Assembly (NCBI RefSeq): GCF_022601875.1
Contig: NZ_JAKVIP010000015.1
Span: 1-64,000, forward strand
DNA: 64,000 nt
Origin: Chryseobacterium sp. SSA4.19
GTDB lineage: Bacteria; Bacteroidota; Bacteroidia; Flavobacteriales; Weeksellaceae
Direction: 5' to 3'
Within the stretch, counting starts at the first letter, position 1. Each line of letters begins with the position of its first letter. A program made the position numbers and the translations under genes. Shown piece by piece: positions 45,322 to 54,166 of the stretch. Below the pieces are notes generated by a model. The model saw only the letters and a program-made list of their open reading frames with translations, was not told the origin of the DNA and did not search any database.

Positions 45322-46566
45322 ATGAGTAAAGAATTTGTTGATGTTCTCGTAATCGGTGCAGGACCTTCCGGATGCGTATCTTCTTCATACTTAAAGAAGA
45401 ACAATATCAACGTGAAAGTTGTCGAAAAAACAAAATTTCCCAGATTGGTAGTAGGCGAAAGCTTAATTCCGAGAGTGATGGATCATTTTGATGAAGCCGG
45501 ACTTTTCCCTGCTTTGGATAAAATGGGTTTTGAGAAAAAGCTGGGGGCCCGCTTTTTACGAGGCAATGAAGTCTGCATCTTTGATTTCAGCAACAAGTTC
45601 GGAGACGGCTGGGACTGGACCTGGCAGGTTCCGCGGGCTGATTTTGACAATGTCCTGGCCCAGGAAGTCATTAAAAAAGGAATTGACCTTGAATTTGAAA
45701 CAGAAGTGACAGGTATCCGCTTTAACGGAACGGATTCTGTGACCACAGTAAAAGATAAAAACGGAGAGACAAAAGAAATCCACGCCAAGTTTGTCATTGA
45801 TTCCAGCGGATATGGAAGGGTTTTACCCAGACTATTAAACTTGGAAAAACCGTCTAAACTGTCTCCGCATTCTGCTATTTTCGCCCATGTAGAAGATATC
45901 AACAGAGAAGAAGGAACGGAAGGCACTTTGATTTCTTTTGATATCATTGAAACTGAAGTCTGGCTTTGGGTAATTCCTTTCTCAAACGGGAATACCAGTG
46001 TAGGAATCGTAGGTCCTACGGAGTATATTGAAAAATTATCTGAAAACGGGAATACGGCTGAAGCTTTGAAAAAAGCCATATCGCTTTCAGACTATTATGT
46101 AAAACGTTTTGGAGATGTAGATTTCCTTTTTGAGCCCAGGCATTTGAAAGACTATTCGTGTTCGGTGAAAAGCTTATTTGGCGACGGATTTGCCCTGACG
46201 GGAAATGCTTCGGAGTTTCTGGATCCTGTATTTTCATCAGGAATGGCATTTGCCACAGAATCCGGAATGCTGGCAGCAAAGCTGGCTTTACGCCAATTGA
46301 ACGGCGAGACCATAGACTGGCAGAGAGAATATTCCGACTATATTTTATATGGAGTGAATGTTTTTACAACCTACGTAAAAGAGTGGTATACCGGAAATCT
46401 TCAGGAATTATTTTTCCACCAGCCGGAAAACCCTGAAGTCAAGAGGAAAATCTGTGCTGTCCTTGCAGGCTATGTATGGGACAAGAAAAATACATTTGTA
46501 AGAATCCATGATACAGCCATTAAGAATCTTGCAGAGTTTATCAAAACGGAAAAACAACAAGCATAA
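45322..46566 (+). CDS. FAD-dependent oxidoreductase, halogenase-like
   Basis: This encodes 414 residues. The N-terminal FAD site is VIGAGPSGCVSSSYL, followed by KFPRLVVGESLIP (38-50). WLWVIP (214-219) matches the WxWxIP signature of flavin-dependent halogenases, and K73 in FEKKLGARF is aligned by eye with their catalytic Lys. It could chlorinate or hydroxylate the phenyl ring or an ACP-bound precursor. Chlorinated flexirubins are known. Relatives that are not halogenases share these motifs, so the reaction is open. A strong hairpin follows the stop. Confidence 0.82.
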   Translation: MSKEFVDVLVIGAGPSGCVSSSYLKKNNINVKVVEKTKFPRLVVGESLIPRVMDHFDEAGLFPALDKMGFEKKLGARFLRGNEVCIFDFSNKFGDGWDWTWQVPRADFDNVLAQEVIKKGIDLEFETEVTGIRFNGTDSVTTVKDKNGETKEIHAKFVIDSSGYGRVLPRLLNLEKPSKLSPHSAIFAHVEDINREEGTEGTLISFDIIETEVWLWVIPFSNGNTSVGIVGPTEYIEKLSENGNTAEALKKAISLSDYYVKRFGDVDFLFEPRHLKDYSCSVKSLFGDGFALTGNASEFLDPVFSSGMAFATESGMLAAKLALRQLNGETIDWQREYSDYILYGVNVFTTYVKEWYTGNLQELFFHQPENPEVKRKICAVLAGYVWDKKNTFVRIHDTAIKNLAEFIKTEKQQA

Positions 46567-46595
46567 AAAAGGTCTGGAAATTTCCAGACCTTTTT
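46566..46595. terminator. Bidirectional intrinsic terminator
   Basis: GGTCTGG and CCAGACC (in the self-complementary 46571-46590) are flanked by A5-6 on the left and T5 on the right, so either strand reads stem plus T-run. It lies directly after the flavoenzyme stop and before the end of the convergent pseudogene. Confidence 0.8.
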
Positions 46596-46599
46596 CATT

Positions 46600-47208
46600 T
46601 TATTTTACTGCGTTTTTTATTTCTTTTCCCAGATATTTCCCAAGGGACTCGTATGCGCCGGCAATTCTGCCGTATTCCATCACAATTTCTTTATTATTTA
46701 CGAATTTATCGAATTTATTAAACTCGGCCTCCGCTAAAACGTTTGACGGATGATTGGTTTCAATCAGCTTTATTTTTCCAGTAATTTCTGCAGTCATGAC
46801 AACCATCCCTCCGTGCCAACCTGGAAAAACCCAGTTTGTCTCCAGCAATAGGGTATATTTCGATGATGGACTGGCCTTTTTAAAGCTAATATTTTTATAA
46901 GATTTATTCAGGCCCTTCGTAAAATAATTGACATATTCCTCATTTTTATACCTTTGCCATTCTCCATTCCACTTTTACCATCCCGCTTCACCTCTTTTAG
47001 GATTTGCCAGAACATCTTTTTTCCTGTTTTCAAGATATTGCTCCTCCGTAATGTTTTCTTTCATCATCAGTACGTTATCGAATTTAAATTCCACATTTAC
47101 CTCCGTCTGATCTTTCAAAACGCTAAAACTGCCAGACTTAATTACTATTCTCTGTGCATTGAGAGCCAAAGCAATAATTAATGAAAATAGTAAGAATAAT
47201 TTTTTCAT
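46600..47208 (-). pseudogene. Secreted small protein gene split by an in-frame stop
   Basis: One frame runs from MKKLFLLFSLIIALALNAQ (signal peptide) to YLGKEIKNAVK, about 202 codons, but a TAA at 46975-46977 interrupts it after NPKRGEAGW. The 43 codons after that stop (KWNGEWQRYKNEEYVNYFTK and onward) continue the protein without a frame change and have no good internal start. A one-base change could restore the gene. A sequence error is possible. The family is not recognised. It is 23 bases downstream of the ligase gene. Confidence 0.6.
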
Positions 47209-47231
47209 AGTTTATAATTTAATTTTAAAAT

Positions 47232-48524
47232 TTATCTCAAATCTATAAAAGTAATTGGCTTCCTGCTGTTCGGGTTAAAAACAACTTTAGACAAAATATC
47301 AAAATCGATAACTTCAATTCTTGGGCTTACTCTTAATTTAGCCCGGAAATGATCTCTTACCTCATTGACAAAATTTTCAGATCTACTATCTGTACTGAGT
47401 TTAATAACAATCTCATCCAACCCTATTTCATTCGACTGAATAACAATCTGATAGCACAGAATGTTATTAAAATCATTAAGGATATCGTTCATCGCAGGCG
47501 GATATAAAGTTGTCCCTTTATATTTGATCATCTGCTGCTTTCGGCCGACAACAGGCCCCAGCCGCATGGTATTTCTTCCGCATGGGCAAACTTCATAATG
47601 CGCTTTTACAATATCACCGGTTTTAAATCTTAATAAAGGAATGGCCTCTACACCTAAAGTGGTGATGGTCAATTCCCCACTTCCACCTTCTTTTACAGGA
47701 TTTTCTTCGTCGTCAAGAATTTCGGTGATAATCAATTCCGGGTGTTGATGTCCGCCGATTTGAAATTCGCACTCTGTAAAAGCGGTGCTCATTTCTGTGG
47801 AAGCATAGGTCGAGAATAATTTAATATCCCATTTTTCCTTGATTTTCTGTGAAAGAATGTTATCCGTAAAATCCTGGTTTTTGATACTTTCCCCAATACA
47901 GACTGCCCCGTACACACTTGAATTTTTATAATCAACCCCATGTTTTTCGGCATAATCAATCATTTTTAGTAAAAATGAAGGAACGGTAATCAGATATTTT
48001 GGCCGATACCTGAAAATAGAATCCCACTGCAGTTCGGGAATTCCGGGACCCATTCGGACAACGCTCGCTCCCATTTTTCGCAACCCTAAAAAGTAAGCAA
48101 GCCCGGCCATGAATCTCTTATCGATCGTCGTGATCATCTGCACTACATCACCTTTGCGGATTCCGGCACAGGCAAAAGAAATCGCTTCGTTATATGCAAG
48201 CCTTTCCAGATCATTATCTGACAATCCGAATGTAACAGGATCACCTAATGTACCGGACGTCGTGCTGTAATCTACAATTTGATCAGGAGTTACACAGAAA
48301 AAATCATCATTATGCTGCTGAATATCATTTTTTGTCGTTGTCGGAATTTTCTGAAGATCTTCTAACGTCTGAATATCAGTAATGTTAATATTATTTTCTT
48401 CAAATAATCTCTTATAAAAAGGCGAGTTGTTTTCAAGATATATTAAAAGCTCCTGAAGTTTTCCCTCCTGAAACTTTTTGATTTCCTGAATGTCTGATTG
48501 TTCGATGGATGGATAAAATTCCAA
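47232..48524 (-). CDS. AMP-forming aryl-acid ligase (phenylacetate-CoA ligase-like)
   Basis: The 430-residue adenylating enzyme of the PaaK type has the phosphate loop YSTTSGTLGDP (86-96), the acyl-adenylate motif STYASTEMS, and GRKQQMIKYKGTTLYPPAM before a small C-terminal domain. In flexirubin clusters the homologue activates 4-coumarate (from the ammonia-lyase) as thioester, probably on ACP, to prime polyene synthesis. Whether CoA or ACP is the acceptor cannot be read from the sequence. Confidence 0.87.
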   Translation of the reverse strand: MEFYPSIEQSDIQEIKKFQEGKLQELLIYLENNSPFYKRLFEENNINITDIQTLEDLQKIPTTTKNDIQQHNDDFFCVTPDQIVDYSTTSGTLGDPVTFGLSDNDLERLAYNEAISFACAGIRKGDVVQMITTIDKRFMAGLAYFLGLRKMGASVVRMGPGIPELQWDSIFRYRPKYLITVPSFLLKMIDYAEKHGVDYKNSSVYGAVCIGESIKNQDFTDNILSQKIKEKWDIKLFSTYASTEMSTAFTECEFQIGGHQHPELIITEILDDEENPVKEGGSGELTITTLGVEAIPLLRFKTGDIVKAHYEVCPCGRNTMRLGPVVGRKQQMIKYKGTTLYPPAMNDILNDFNNILCYQIVIQSNEIGLDEIVIKLSTDSRSENFVNEVRDHFRAKLRVSPRIEVIDFDILSKVVFNPNSRKPITFIDLR

Positions 48525-48990
48525 TGGCGTTTATTTTAAAGAACAAATTTATTTAAAATTAAAAGATTGAATGATTAAAAATTTAAAAATTAGATTCAGC
48601 TATGGATTTCCCGTGATGATTTTATTTTAAACGCAAAGATTAGTTACTGTACTTTTGATCTCAGATGGCAAAGGCAAATAAATTTGCTACGCAAAGCTTG
48701 AAATAAAGCTTCGTAAAATCAACTTGTTGATTATTCTTTGCTCACTTAACATTAAGTATGATTAATTAAAACTTTGCGTGAAAAAAGTTGGGTGAAAAGA
48801 AATTTAATTTCAAACGGGCTAAAGCCCGATCTTATATTGATTATAAGCTTCCAAATTACAAGTGGAAAAATTAACTTATCCACCATTAATAACTCAGCGA
48901 TAATCAATTCTCAGATTTATATTTCTGAAACAGAACTTTTTCACTGTGAATATCAAAATAAAACATATATTATAAACCGGTAAATTTTAG
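48525..48990. repeat. Gene-free segment with ACGCAAAG copies and a GC hairpin
   Basis: Three copies of ACGCAAAG lie here, two direct (48631-48638, 48689-48696) and one inverted (48772-48779). AAGCTT occurs twice near 48694-48711. CGGGCTAAAGCCCG (48815-48828) is a perfect short hairpin with no T-run. A plus-strand frame at 48774-48983 has no recognisable features and I do not call it a gene. Confidence 0.5.
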
Positions 48991-48998
48991 TAAATTTG
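48991..48998 (+). promoter_or_regulatory. -7 promoter element for ileS
   Basis: TAAATTTG matches TAnnTTTG, 35 bases upstream of the ATG at 49034. Transcription would start near 49005, which disfavours the in-frame ATG at 49007. Confidence 0.45.
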
Positions 48999-49033
48999 CC
49001 AACTTAATGAATCAACGATATCGATATAATACA

Positions 49034-52000
49034 ATGAGCCAATTTAAAGAATATAAAAACCTCAATCTTATTGACGTAGCTGAGAATGTAGCTGAATTCT
49101 GGAAACAGAATAAAACGTTTAATAAAAGTGTTGAGATTCGTGAGGGGCAGCCTGAGTTTGTTTTTTATGAAGGTCCGCCTTCCGCAAACGGTATGCCCGG
49201 GATTCACCACGTTATGGCCAGAGCTTTAAAGGATATTTTCTGTCGTTACCAGACCCAGAACGGAAAGCAGGTTTTCCGTAAAGCGGGCTGGGATACCCAT
49301 GGACTTCCTGTAGAGCTTGGTGTGGAAAAAGAACTAGGCATTACGAAAGAAGATATTGGCAAAAAAATTTCGATTGAAGAGTATAATCAGGCATGCCGTG
49401 AAGCGGTAATGCGTTACACAGACGTCTGGAACAACCTGACCGAGAAAATCGGGTATTGGGTAGACCTTGAAGATCCGTATGTTACCTACAAGCCAAAATA
49501 TATGGAGACGGTTTGGTGGCTGCTAAAACAATTGTACGATAAAGGATTATTATACAAAGGCTATACGATCCAACCCTATTCTCCGAAAGCAGGAACAGGA
49601 TTATCTTCCCATGAAGTCAACCAGCCGGGAGCATATCGTGATGTTTCTGACACAACCATTGTTGCGCAGTTCAAGGCATTGCCGGAAACCTTACCTTCAT
49701 TTTTAAAGGGATTTGGAGATATCCATTTCTTAGCATGGACAACAACACCATGGACATTGCCTTCCAATACTGCCTTGACTGTAGGTCCAAAAATAGATTA
49801 TGTTTTAGTAAAAACATTCAATCAATACACTTTTGAGCCGATCAGTATTGTTTTGGCTAAAGCTTTAGTCGGAAAACAGTTTACTAAAAAATATGCTGAA
49901 GGAACTGATGAAGATTTTGCAAATTATACTTCAGAAAGTAAAGTTATTCCTTATCAAATCTTAGCAGAATTCAAAGGTTCAGATTTGGTCGGAATTAAAT
50001 ATGAGCAATTATTAGATTATGCAACCCCTTATCAAAATCCGGAAAATGCGTTCAGAGTAATCGCAGGAGATTTCGTGACGACAGAAGACGGAACGGGTAT
50101 CGTTCATACAGCACCTACTTTTGGTGCTGATGATGCGAAAGTAGCTAAAGAAGCTACTCCTGAAGTTCCGCCTATGTTGGTGTTAAACGAAAATGGAAAT
50201 CCGGTTCCATTGGTGGATTTACAGGGTAGATTTTTATCTTTGGTAAAAGACGAAGTTTACGGTTTTGCCAATGAATACGTAAAAGCAGAATATCTGAATG
50301 ATGACGAAAAAAATACAGAATTCAATATTCAGAAAGAACAGCTAAAATCAATCATCGCAGATTTAAAGAATTACCTTTCTGTTGATGAAAGAATTGCTTT
50401 AAAATTAAGAAAAGAAAATAAGGCTTTCAAAATTGAAAAATACGTTCACAGTTATCCGCATAGCTGGAGAACTGATGAGCCGTTATTATATTATCCGCTG
50501 GATTCCTGGTTTGTGAAAATGAGCTCTGTAAAAAACCGATTAGTAGATTTAAATAAAGAAATCAACTGGAAACCGAAATCAACCGGAGAAGGACGTTTCG
50601 CCAACTGGCTGGAAAATGTGAATGACTGGAACTTATCACGTTCAAGATATTGGGGAATTCCATTGCCGATCTGGAGAACGGAAGATCTGAAAGAAGAAAT
50701 CATCATCGGATCTGTAGAAGAATTATACAACGAGATTGAAAAGTCGATTGAAGCCGGATTCATGACAGAAAACCCGTTCAAAGGTTTTGAAATCGGAAAT
50801 ATGTCTGAAGAAAATTACTCTCTGGTTGATTTGCACAAAAATATCGTTGATAAAGTAATTTTGGTTTCAGACTCCGGAAGGGAAATGCACCGTGAAAGCG
50901 ACCTGATCGATGTTTGGTTTGATTCAGGTTCGATGCCGTATGCGCAGCTGCATTATCCTTTTGAGAATAAAGAATTGATCGATACTAAAAAGGCATTCCC
51001 AGCAGATTTTATTGCGGAAGGTGTTGACCAGACGCGTGGCTGGTTCTATACCCTTCATGCCATCGGAACAGCTGTTTTTGATTCAGTGGCTTATAAGAAT
51101 GTAATGAGCAACGGGCTTGTTCTGGATAAAAATGGCCAGAAAATGTCAAAACGTCTAGGAAACGGAATTGATCCATTTGAAACGTTAGCCGTTTACGGCC
51201 CGGATGCTACACGCTGGTATATGGTTTCCAATGCCAATCCTTGGGAAAACCTGAAATTCGATATTGAAGGTATTGATGAAGTGAGAAGAAAATTCTTCGG
51301 AACATTGTACAATACTTATTCATTCTTCGCTTTGTACGCCAATGTTGATGGCTTCAGTTATTCTGAAAAGGATGTTGAAAACAGACCAGAAATTGACCGG
51401 TGGATTTTATCCGAATTAAATTTACTAATCAAAGAAGTTAAAGCTTTTTATGAAGATTACGAACCGACGAGAGTCGCAAGAGCCATCAATACTTTTGTAA
51501 ATGATAATTTATCAAACTGGTACGTGAGATTATGCAGAAGACGCTTTTGGAAAGGAGATTATTCAGAAGATAAAATCTCTGCTTACCAGACTTTATATAC
51601 CTGTCTGGAAACGGTTGCCAAATTATCTGCTCCAATTGCTCCGTTCTTTATGGATCAGCTGTACCAGGATTTAAATAAAGTAACCGGAAAAGATAATGCA
51701 GAATCGATCCACCTTACAAACTTCCCGGTTGCTGATGAAAGTTTGATTGATACCGATTTGGTTGAAAAAACGCATTTAGCGCAATCTATTACGAGCATGG
51801 TTTTCTCGTTGAGAAAGAAAGAAAAAGTAAAAGTTCGTCAGCCGTTACAAAAAGTTTTAATTCCTGTGTTGGATTCAAAAACAGAAGAGCAGATTTCCGC
51901 AGTTTCTGAGTTGATCAAACAGGAGGTAAATGTTAAAGAAATTCAATTGATCAATGCAGAAGAAGCGGCGCATCTTATCGTAAAACAGATCAAACCGAAT

Positions 52001-52495
52001 TTCAAAGCGCTTGGACCCAAGCTGGGAAAAGACATGAAAACAGTTGGCGGAGAGATTGCCAATCTGGAAGCAGAACAGATTTCCAGCCTTGAAAAAGAAG
52101 GGAAGATTGAGGTTCAGGGATATGAGATTACATTATCTGATGTTGACATCTCAACAAAAGACATTCCGGGATGGACAGTAACTTCAGACGGGAAAACGAC
52201 TGTGGCATTAGATTTGACGCTGACAGATGAGTTAAAATCAGAAGGGATTGCAAGAGAATTTATCAACAGAATTCAGAATCTTAGAAAAGAAAAAGATTTT
52301 GATTTAACAGACCGTATCAGGATCTCTATTGAAGAAAATTCTCCTTTCCTAAATGACATTAAGAAAAACGAAGAATATATTTCATCTGAGGTCTTGTCAG
52401 ATAAAATAGAAATTGTATCTTCACTTTCAAATTTTAACGAAATCGAGATAGATGATGTTAATTTTAAGATAAATATTGAAAAAATTAATATATAG
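49034..52495 (+). CDS. ileS: Isoleucyl-tRNA synthetase
   Basis: This 1153-residue class I synthetase has the HIGH-type motif in GMPGIHHVMARALKD (near residue 60) and KMSKR in NGQKMSKRLGNG (about 700). An editing domain with FLAWTTTPWTLPSN precedes a long C-terminal anticodon-binding region. The length fits the long, type 2 (eukaryote-like) IleRS group. The ATG giving MSQFKEYKNL was chosen over one 27 bases upstream because of the promoter position. No T-box leader is visible. Confidence 0.96.
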   Translation: MSQFKEYKNLNLIDVAENVAEFWKQNKTFNKSVEIREGQPEFVFYEGPPSANGMPGIHHVMARALKDIFCRYQTQNGKQVFRKAGWDTHGLPVELGVEKELGITKEDIGKKISIEEYNQACREAVMRYTDVWNNLTEKIGYWVDLEDPYVTYKPKYMETVWWLLKQLYDKGLLYKGYTIQPYSPKAGTGLSSHEVNQPGAYRDVSDTTIVAQFKALPETLPSFLKGFGDIHFLAWTTTPWTLPSNTALTVGPKIDYVLVKTFNQYTFEPISIVLAKALVGKQFTKKYAEGTDEDFANYTSESKVIPYQILAEFKGSDLVGIKYEQLLDYATPYQNPENAFRVIAGDFVTTEDGTGIVHTAPTFGADDAKVAKEATPEVPPMLVLNENGNPVPLVDLQGRFLSLVKDEVYGFANEYVKAEYLNDDEKNTEFNIQKEQLKSIIADLKNYLSVDERIALKLRKENKAFKIEKYVHSYPHSWRTDEPLLYYPLDSWFVKMSSVKNRLVDLNKEINWKPKSTGEGRFANWLENVNDWNLSRSRYWGIPLPIWRTEDLKEEIIIGSVEELYNEIEKSIEAGFMTENPFKGFEIGNMSEENYSLVDLHKNIVDKVILVSDSGREMHRESDLIDVWFDSGSMPYAQLHYPFENKELIDTKKAFPADFIAEGVDQTRGWFYTLHAIGTAVFDSVAYKNVMSNGLVLDKNGQKMSKRLGNGIDPFETLAVYGPDATRWYMVSNANPWENLKFDIEGIDEVRRKFFGTLYNTYSFFALYANVDGFSYSEKDVENRPEIDRWILSELNLLIKEVKAFYEDYEPTRVARAINTFVNDNLSNWYVRLCRRRFWKGDYSEDKISAYQTLYTCLETVAKLSAPIAPFFMDQLYQDLNKVTGKDNAESIHLTNFPVADESLIDTDLVEKTHLAQSITSMVFSLRKKEKVKVRQPLQKVLIPVLDSKTEEQISAVSELIKQEVNVKEIQLINAEEAAHLIVKQIKPNFKALGPKLGKDMKTVGGEIANLEAEQISSLEKEGKIEVQGYEITLSDVDISTKDIPGWTVTSDGKTTVALDLTLTDELKSEGIAREFINRIQNLRKEKDFDLTDRIRISIEENSPFLNDIKKNEEYISSEVLSDKIEIVSSLSNFNEIEIDDVNFKINIEKINI

Positions 52496-52546
52496 TTAGC
52501 GTTTTTCAATTTCCCATTTCATAATTTTATTAAAAGAGAAAAGAAC

Positions 52547-52927
52547 ATGTCAGACGAAAGAGTAAGATATAATGATTCTGATTTACAGGAGTTTAAATCG
52601 ATCATTAAAGAAAAGATAGAAAAAGCAGAAAAAGATTTGCAGCTGATCAGAGAAAGTTTCATCAACGATCAGAACAACGGAACTGATGATACCTCTCCTA
52701 CCTTTAAAGCATTTGAAGAAGGAGCAGAGACGTTAAGCAAAGAACAGAATTCTATTTTAGCCGGGAGACAGGAAAAATTCTTGCGCGATCTTAAAAATGC
52801 TTTAATAAGAATTGAAAATAAAACATACGGTATTTGCCGGGTAACCGGTAAGCTGATCCCAAAAGAAAGGCTGCTGGCAGTTCCTCATGCAACATTGAGC
52901 ATCGAAGCGAAAAATATGCAGAAATAA
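52547..52927 (+). CDS. DksA/TraR-family protein without a full zinc site
   Basis: The 126-residue protein has the DksA layout: an N-terminal coiled coil (residues ~8-45), then EEGAETLSKEQNSILAGRQE, and a C-terminal knob YGICRVTGKLIPKERLLAVP. Of the four zinc Cys of classical DksA only the one in GICRVTG remains; the second pair is HATLSIEA. It probably still binds RNA polymerase through the secondary channel. The gene follows ileS by 51 bases and is ended by a strong hairpin. Confidence 0.85.
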   Translation: MSDERVRYNDSDLQEFKSIIKEKIEKAEKDLQLIRESFINDQNNGTDDTSPTFKAFEEGAETLSKEQNSILAGRQEKFLRDLKNALIRIENKTYGICRVTGKLIPKERLLAVPHATLSIEAKNMQK

Positions 52928-52956
52928 CTGCAGCGTCAGGTTAATTATAAGACATT

Positions 52957-53000
52957 GGGTTTATAAAGTATTTCATGCAATACTTTATAAACCTGATTTT
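52957..53000 (+). terminator. Intrinsic terminator after the DksA-like gene
   Basis: GGTTTATAAAGTATT (52958-52972) pairs perfectly with 52979-52993 around a 6-nt loop, followed by TGATTTTT. A 15-bp stem with a T-rich tail ends the ileS/dksA-like unit. Confidence 0.75.
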
Positions 53001-53012
53001 TAATATATAATA

Positions 53013-53258
53013 ATGACTGAATTTCTGATTCTACTATTTATTATTATCGCGGTATTGGTTTTTTTCAACAGAGAACAAATCAAAAGCAGGTTTTTTTCGC
53101 ATAAAAAGACTCATTATACCATAGATGATCAGTTTAATTCTGAAAAACGCGAAAGAGAAAAAGAAATTGACAGACTGCTGAGCAAGATGGGCAAAAACGG
53201 AATACATGACTTGTCTGCAAAGGACAGAAAAAGACTGGATGAACTGTCTAAAAAGTAA
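53013..53258 (+). CDS. Small membrane protein, DUF6576-like
   Basis: This encodes 81 residues. One N-terminal membrane helix (EFLILLFIIIAVLVFF, 3-18) is followed by a basic linker and by EIDRLLSKMGKNGIHDLSAKDRKRLDELSKK, the DUF6576-type tail also found at the end of rhomboid proteins in Bacteroidetes. The role is unknown. It is 14 bases upstream of another small gene. Confidence 0.72.
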   Translation: MTEFLILLFIIIAVLVFFNREQIKSRFFSHKKTHYTIDDQFNSEKREREKEIDRLLSKMGKNGIHDLSAKDRKRLDELSKK

Positions 53259-53272
53259 ATAAAACCTATACA

Positions 53273-53464
53273 ATGGAATCTATTATTGTACACACCAAGA
53301 ATGCAATGGAACTTACTGCTTTGAAAAGTGTTTTAAAAGACATGAATATTCAGTTTGAAAAGTTCCATACCAAGAATACGCATCATAACCAGAAAACGAT
53401 TAAGAAAATCGTTGATAAGAAGAACGAAAAAATAGGAAAACCTAATAAACCGAAAGGACTCTAA
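53273..53464 (+). CDS. Small DUF2683-like protein
   Basis: The 63-residue basic protein reads MESIIVHTKNAMELTALKSV and then LKDMNIQFEKF. The N-terminal strand-helix unit resembles DUF2683, seen in short Bacteroidetes proteins that look like antitoxin halves. No toxin gene is adjacent. The Lys/Asn-rich tail is probably disordered. The function is unknown. Confidence 0.68.
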   Translation: MESIIVHTKNAMELTALKSVLKDMNIQFEKFHTKNTHHNQKTIKKIVDKKNEKIGKPNKPKGL

Positions 53465-53514
53465 TACAGTCGCTCCGGCGGTTCTATATCCTCATTAACC
53501 ATTCAATTCCCCTC

Positions 53515-54153
53515 ATGAAAAAGATATTATTTGTCACTTTTCTTATTTTATTAATTGATCAGGCTTCAAAAATTTATGTAAAGACACATTTCAACCTGGA
53601 TGACAGCATTTCTGTATTTCCTGGCTTCAAACTGACCTTTGTTGAAAATCCCGGAATGGCTTACGGGCTTCATTTCGGCGGAGTCATCGGTAAGTATTTC
53701 CTGGTCATTGTAAGGGTTTTCCTGATCGGAGGAATGATTTATCTCTTTAGAAAATGGCTGCAGAGGGGAGAATCCAATTATCTTCTTATTCCTATGGCCA
53801 TGATCTTTGCAGGAGCTATTGGAAATTTAATAGACGGTATGTTTTACGGACTTATTTTCGACAGCGGAACGGTATATGATGCCAGCATTGACCGATGGAT
53901 CGGTTACGGGGGAATTTCAAAGCTGACCTCTTTCGGACACGGATATTCCACTTTTATGAGGGGCTGTGTCGTTGATATGCTTCATTTCCCTCTGGTAGAC
54001 TGGAACGTTCCCGAAAGCTGGCCTTTAATCGGAGGAAAACATATAGAATTTTTCAAATATATCTTTAATGTCGCAGATTCTGCCATTACTGTAGGTGCAG
54101 CTCTCTTGCTGATATTCAGAAAAAAAGCATTCCCGAACGGACTTGAATTTTAA
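53515..54153 (+). CDS. lspA: Lipoprotein signal peptidase
   Basis: This 212-residue polytopic membrane aspartyl peptidase cuts lipoprotein signal peptides. Family blocks are present: VENPGMAYGLHF, GAIGNLIDGMFYG, and the two catalytic Asp in GCVVDMLHFP and FNVADSAITVG. It is about 50 residues longer than E. coli LspA because of an insert (~residues 115-150), as in other Bacteroidetes. Many lipoproteins encoded in this window need it. Confidence 0.95.
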   Translation: MKKILFVTFLILLIDQASKIYVKTHFNLDDSISVFPGFKLTFVENPGMAYGLHFGGVIGKYFLVIVRVFLIGGMIYLFRKWLQRGESNYLLIPMAMIFAGAIGNLIDGMFYGLIFDSGTVYDASIDRWIGYGGISKLTSFGHGYSTFMRGCVVDMLHFPLVDWNVPESWPLIGGKHIEFFKYIFNVADSAITVGAALLLIFRKKAFPNGLEF

Positions 54154-54166
54154 GATTATACACAAG

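Noticed and set aside
48774..48983. A 69-codon plus-strand frame in the gap before ileS
   Set aside because: No signal peptide, domain or promoter; it runs through a hairpin and repeats, and its composition looks like non-coding AT-rich DNA.
53273..53464. A toxin-antitoxin pair around the DUF2683-like gene
   Set aside because: No toxin-like gene is adjacent; the neighbours are a small membrane protein and lspA.
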